Assembly (NCBI RefSeq): GCF_000737515.1 | Contig: NZ_CP006587.1 | Location: 434,001 to 498,000, forward strand | Direction: 5' to 3' | Source of the DNA: Hymenobacter sp. APR13 | Lineage (GTDB): Bacteria > Bacteroidota > Bacteroidia > Cytophagales > Hymenobacteraceae | DNA length: 64,000 bases | Part shown: positions 61,311 to 64,000 of the stretch, piece after piece | Position numbering within the stretch: the first letter of the stretch is position 1 | How the letters are laid out: each line of letters opens with the position of its first letter | Position numbers and translations under genes: made by a program | The notes under the pieces: model-generated | What the model saw: the letters and a program-made list of their open reading frames with translations, nothing else | Told to the model about the DNA's origin: nothing | The model's database searches: none

Positions 61311-62690
61311 TTAGTACTGCTTATCGTCGAAATCGTCGATGAGCAGGCCTTTGGTGCGGCTGATGATGTCCGACAGGAACTTGCTGGCACCAGATGGCTT
61401 CTTGGGTTCAGCAGGTTTCTGCGGCTCTGCTTTGGCCACGGGCTGCGGGGCCGGAGTCGGCGTGGTGGCCTGGTAGTAAGGCACGGCCGCCGGACGAATT
61501 TCCTCCTGTTGCTCGTAGTTGCGGTTCAGGCGCTCATCAAGCGAGCGGTAGCCGGTCAGGACGAGGCCCACCGTGGTGGCGTACATCGGCGACTTCACGG
61601 CTTCGATCTTGCTCTTGCCCAGGTGCTCGTTGGGGTAGCCGATGCGGGTGTCGAGGCCCGTGACGTACTCCGTGAGCTGCACCAAGTTCTGGAGCTGCGA
61701 GCCGCCGCCGGTCAGCACGATGCCGGCCGCCAGCTTGTCAGCGTGGCCAGTGCGCTGAATTTCAGCATACACCAGCTCGATGATTTCCTCCATCCGGGCC
61801 TCGATGATGTAGGCCAGGTTCTTGAGGCTGATTTCCTTGGGTGCCCGGTCGCGCAGGCCGGGAATGCTCACGATTTCGTAGTCGGAAGCTTCCTCGGCAA
61901 TGGCTTTGCCGAACTTCACCTTCAACTGCTCGGCCTGGTTCTGCATCACCTGGCAGCCCAGCTTGATGTCGCTGGTCACGATGTTGCCGCCAAACGGCAG
62001 CACCGCTGCGTGGCGGATGATGCCGTCCTTGAAAATGGCGAGGTCGGTAGTGCCGCCCCCGATGTCAATCAGGGCTACACCGGCTTCCTTCTCCTCATCC
62101 GACAGCACCGACATGCTGGACGCCAGCGGCTCCAGAATCAGGTTGTCGATTTCGAGGCCGGCCTTGGTGACGCACTTGTTGATGTTGTTAATGGCCGTGC
62201 TCTGAGCCGTGATGATGTGGAAGTTGCCTTCCAGGCGCACACCCGACATGCCCACGGGGTCCATGATGCCCTCTTCGTAGTCGACTTTGTAGTCCTGGGG
62301 CATCACGTGGATGATCTGCGAGCCGGGAGGCGTCACGAGGCGGTACATATCGCCGGTGAGGCGCTCCACGTCTTCCTGCGTGATTTCATTGTCGGCCGAG
62401 GCACGCGTGATGCTGCCGTTGTGCTGCAAGCTCTTGATGTGCTGGCCGGCAATGCCCACGTTCACCACGCCAATGTTGATGCCGGACTGCTCTTCGGCCT
62501 GCCGGATGGCCCGCTTGATAGCGTCTACGGTTTTGTCGATGTTGGACACGATACCGCGCACGACACCCTCCGACACGGCTTTGCCCATGCCCAAGATTTC
62601 GAGCTTGCCAAATTCGTTTTTGCGGCCCACCAGGGCGCAGATTTTGGTGGTTCCAATGTCGAGGCCGACTACAATCTTATCGTGCTGCAT
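61311..62690 (-). CDS. ftsA: Cell division protein FtsA
   Basis: 459 aa. Actin-like ATPase that anchors FtsZ to the membrane. N-terminal IVVGLDIGTTKICALVGRKN (phosphate 1), VALIDIGGGTTDLAIFKDG (phosphate 2) and AAGIVLTGGGSQLQNLVQLT (adenosine). The SHS2-type domain 1C lies between about 80 and 165. A Pro/Glu/Lys-rich linker precedes the amphipathic C-terminal helix (SKFLSDIISRTKGLLIDDFD). The start ATG is followed by QHDKIVVGL. It is 82 bp upstream of ftsZ and 96 bp downstream of ftsQ. Confidence 0.97.
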   Translation of the reverse strand: MQHDKIVVGLDIGTTKICALVGRKNEFGKLEILGMGKAVSEGVVRGIVSNIDKTVDAIKRAIRQAEEQSGINIGVVNVGIAGQHIKSLQHNGSITRASADNEITQEDVERLTGDMYRLVTPPGSQIIHVMPQDYKVDYEEGIMDPVGMSGVRLEGNFHIITAQSTAINNINKCVTKAGLEIDNLILEPLASSMSVLSDEEKEAGVALIDIGGGTTDLAIFKDGIIRHAAVLPFGGNIVTSDIKLGCQVMQNQAEQLKVKFGKAIAEEASDYEIVSIPGLRDRAPKEISLKNLAYIIEARMEEIIELVYAEIQRTGHADKLAAGIVLTGGGSQLQNLVQLTEYVTGLDTRIGYPNEHLGKSKIEAVKSPMYATTVGLVLTGYRSLDERLNRNYEQQEEIRPAAVPYYQATTPTPAPQPVAKAEPQKPAEPKKPSGASKFLSDIISRTKGLLIDDFDDKQY

Positions 62691-62786
62691 GGGGAGGATG
62701 TCGGGGAAAGCTGGCAGAGAGGTGCGTGTGGAGGCAGAGGTAGAAAGGCAAAAATAGCCTTTTCAAGCTAACAGAGTAAGAAAATC

Positions 62787-63551
62787 TCACTCACAGATTA
62801 TCTGGTCTTTGAATTCGATGTTGACGCGGTGGTACGTGTCCCAGCCCAAGGCCGGGGGTATTTGTCGGTAAAATACCATCAGTTTCGCAAATTTCTCCGA
62901 AATATTCTCAGGAAAACCAAATTCTACCTGCTGGTCTCCTATTTGCTGGGTGAAGGAAACCTTACCGTTGGGGGCAATGAATACCTCGGCCACCTGGGCC
63001 CGCCAGAACGAATGCTCGTCGATGTAGCGCAGCAGCTCCAAGTAGCGCCGGCCGGTAGAGTCCTGGAAAAAGCCGGCCGAAAGCGGCTGGCCGCCCGGCC
63101 GCGCCACCGGTACCACCCGCGCCGTAAACAGCGACGACAGCGGCAGCTTGTGGCCATCGGCATCGAGGTAGCAGTCCTGGCGGGTGTCGGCGTGCACGAG
63201 GCGGGCGATGGGGCGGTTCTGGCGCACGTCGGCGTGCAGGTTGCCGGCCAGGTCGCGGTACACCTGGGCGTCCTTCACGAAGCTGTGCGCTTTTAGGCGG
63301 GCTTCCAGAGCCGGCAGATTGAGCTCGTCGGGCGTAGTGCCTTCTAGGCGCTGCCGGCCGTCGCGGGTGAGTAGGGCCGTTACTTCCCGCTCGCTGATGA
63401 AGAAGTTGTTGAACTCGTTGCCGATGGTCACAATTACCTGGCCCACGGGGCGGCTGGCTTGGCGCACGCCGGCAAACACGGCCAGCCCACCCAGCAGCAC
63501 GAGGCAGCCGGTAGCAAACAGCATGTTATTGACCTTACGCTTGAGTTCCAT
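62787..63551 (-). CDS. ftsQ: Cell division protein FtsQ/DivIB
   Basis: 254 aa. One N-terminal transmembrane helix (MLFATGCLVLLGGLAVFAGV), then a POTRA domain (VIVTIGNEFNNFFISEREVT) and a beta domain (HTDTRQDCYLDADGHKLPLS-type, LRYIDEHSFWRAQVAEVFI, KLMVFYRQIPPALGWDTY). The protein links the periplasmic division machinery to FtsA/FtsZ via the FtsQLB subcomplex. It starts 17 bases inside the end of murC (63535-63551), a tight overlap typical of the dcw cluster. Confidence 0.95.
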   Translation of the reverse strand: MELKRKVNNMLFATGCLVLLGGLAVFAGVRQASRPVGQVIVTIGNEFNNFFISEREVTALLTRDGRQRLEGTTPDELNLPALEARLKAHSFVKDAQVYRDLAGNLHADVRQNRPIARLVHADTRQDCYLDADGHKLPLSSLFTARVVPVARPGGQPLSAGFFQDSTGRRYLELLRYIDEHSFWRAQVAEVFIAPNGKVSFTQQIGDQQVEFGFPENISEKFAKLMVFYRQIPPALGWDTYHRVNIEFKDQIICE

Positions 63552-64000
63552 GCCAACGAAGATGTAAAATATTCTTTAAACGCGGTACCAACTGGTCGAT
63601 GTCGCCGGCGCCGACGGTGGCCAGCACGTCGAAATCCGTGCCTATTTCGGCATTTGCCAGAATTTCGTTGCGGGTCTGCAACGATTTTTTGGGTGCAGTT
63701 ATTTGGGACAAAATCAATTCCGACGTGACGCCGGGCATGGGCAGCTCCCGGGCCGGGTAGATATCCATCAGCACCACCTCATCGGCCAGGCTCAGGCTTT
63801 CGGCGAAGCCCGGCGCGAAGTCGCGGGTGCGGGAGAACAGGTGGGGCTGGAAGATGACGCGCAGTCGGCGGCCCGGATAGAGCGCCCGCACAGAACGCAG
63901 GAAGGCCTCGATTTCGCGTGGGTGGTGGGCATAATCATCGAGATACACCTGGGGCGCGGCGGGCGTGCCGGCCGTCAGGATGAACTCGAAGCGGCGCTTT
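63535..64000 (-). CDS. murC: UDP-N-acetylmuramate--L-alanine ligase, C-terminal part (partial)
   Basis: The gene runs in from the right window edge. The visible 154 residues cover the end of the central domain and the C-terminal domain. The segment KRRFEF, then VYLDDYAHHPREIEAFLRSV, LRVIFQPHLFSRTRDFA and LMDIYPARELPMPGVTSELI, and VLATVGAGDIDQLVPRLK, is clearly MurC. The enzyme adds L-alanine to UDP-MurNAc in peptidoglycan synthesis. The stop overlaps the start of ftsQ by 17 bases, so the two are translationally coupled. The 5' end is outside the window. Confidence 0.96.
   Translation of the reverse strand, partial: KRRFEFILTAGTPAAPQVYLDDYAHHPREIEAFLRSVRALYPGRRLRVIFQPHLFSRTRDFAPGFAESLSLADEVVLMDIYPARELPMPGVTSELILSQITAPKKSLQTRNEILANAEIGTDFDVLATVGAGDIDQLVPRLKNILHLRWHGTQA

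Overview
The window looks like a chromosome segment of a high-GC member of Bacteroidota, most likely Hymenobacter or a close relative (inference). The support is a SusD-type C-terminus, two proteins plus a protease with type A T9SS sorting tails and one with a CHU_C (type B) tail, lipoprotein signals, Bacteroidota promoter elements of the TAnnTTTG type, a LytS/LytT pair, MbnP-type genes and a murC-ftsQ-ftsA-ftsZ cluster. No tRNA, rRNA, phage, transposase or CRISPR array was seen.

Layout. 1-6.1 kb: the end of a polysaccharide utilisation locus, with a SusD tail, three GH30 glycoside hydrolases and a T9SS-exported carbohydrate-binding-like protein. 6.3-13.9 kb: housekeeping and stress genes (HMCES/YedK, a fasciclin protein, a large secreted endonuclease I fusion, a small acetyltransferase, two hydrophilic disordered proteins, a universal stress protein, a Gfo/Idh/MocA oxidoreductase). 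14-26 kb: a TonB-dependent receptor, two small envelope proteins sharing an N-terminal module, a sorbosone-dehydrogenase-like propeller, Nudix, a TonB-like protein, a hydrolase and a LytS/LytT two-component pair. 26-38.5 kb: a secreted subtilase, carbonic anhydrase, a DUF2459 protein, a gene with a broken signal peptide, aconitase, a TlpA-like lipoprotein and a GNAT. 38.5-48.6 kb: cytochrome P450, a polyprenyl diphosphate synthase, a hydrolase with folK, fabD with a GT-C-like membrane protein, and a large CHU_C protein. 48.9-52.4 kb: the sdhCAB operon. 52.5-59.7 kb: an FMN reductase, then an MbnP / di-heme peroxidase cluster with an outer-membrane-like protein, a second peroxidase and a fluoride-type CLC antiporter. 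59.7-64 kb: ftsZ, ftsA, ftsQ and the 3' part of murC on the minus strand.

The most distinctive layer lies between and inside the genes. It consists of several families of short dispersed repeats: long inverted repeats, palindromes of the CCTCACCCC...GGGGTGAGG type, 7- and 8-nt-period tandem repeats that enter two coding regions in frame, and a composite element of about 190-200 bp present twice in opposite orientation, with its arms seen again beside fabD. Repeats sit directly at gene borders, including immediately upstream of the two TTG-initiated genes fabD and the LytT regulator. Other points to examine are the MbnP/peroxidase cluster, the one-base frameshift in the signal peptide at 32.74 kb, a promoter that would give a leaderless mRNA at 29.39 kb, and a shared N-terminal module in two unrelated envelope proteins.
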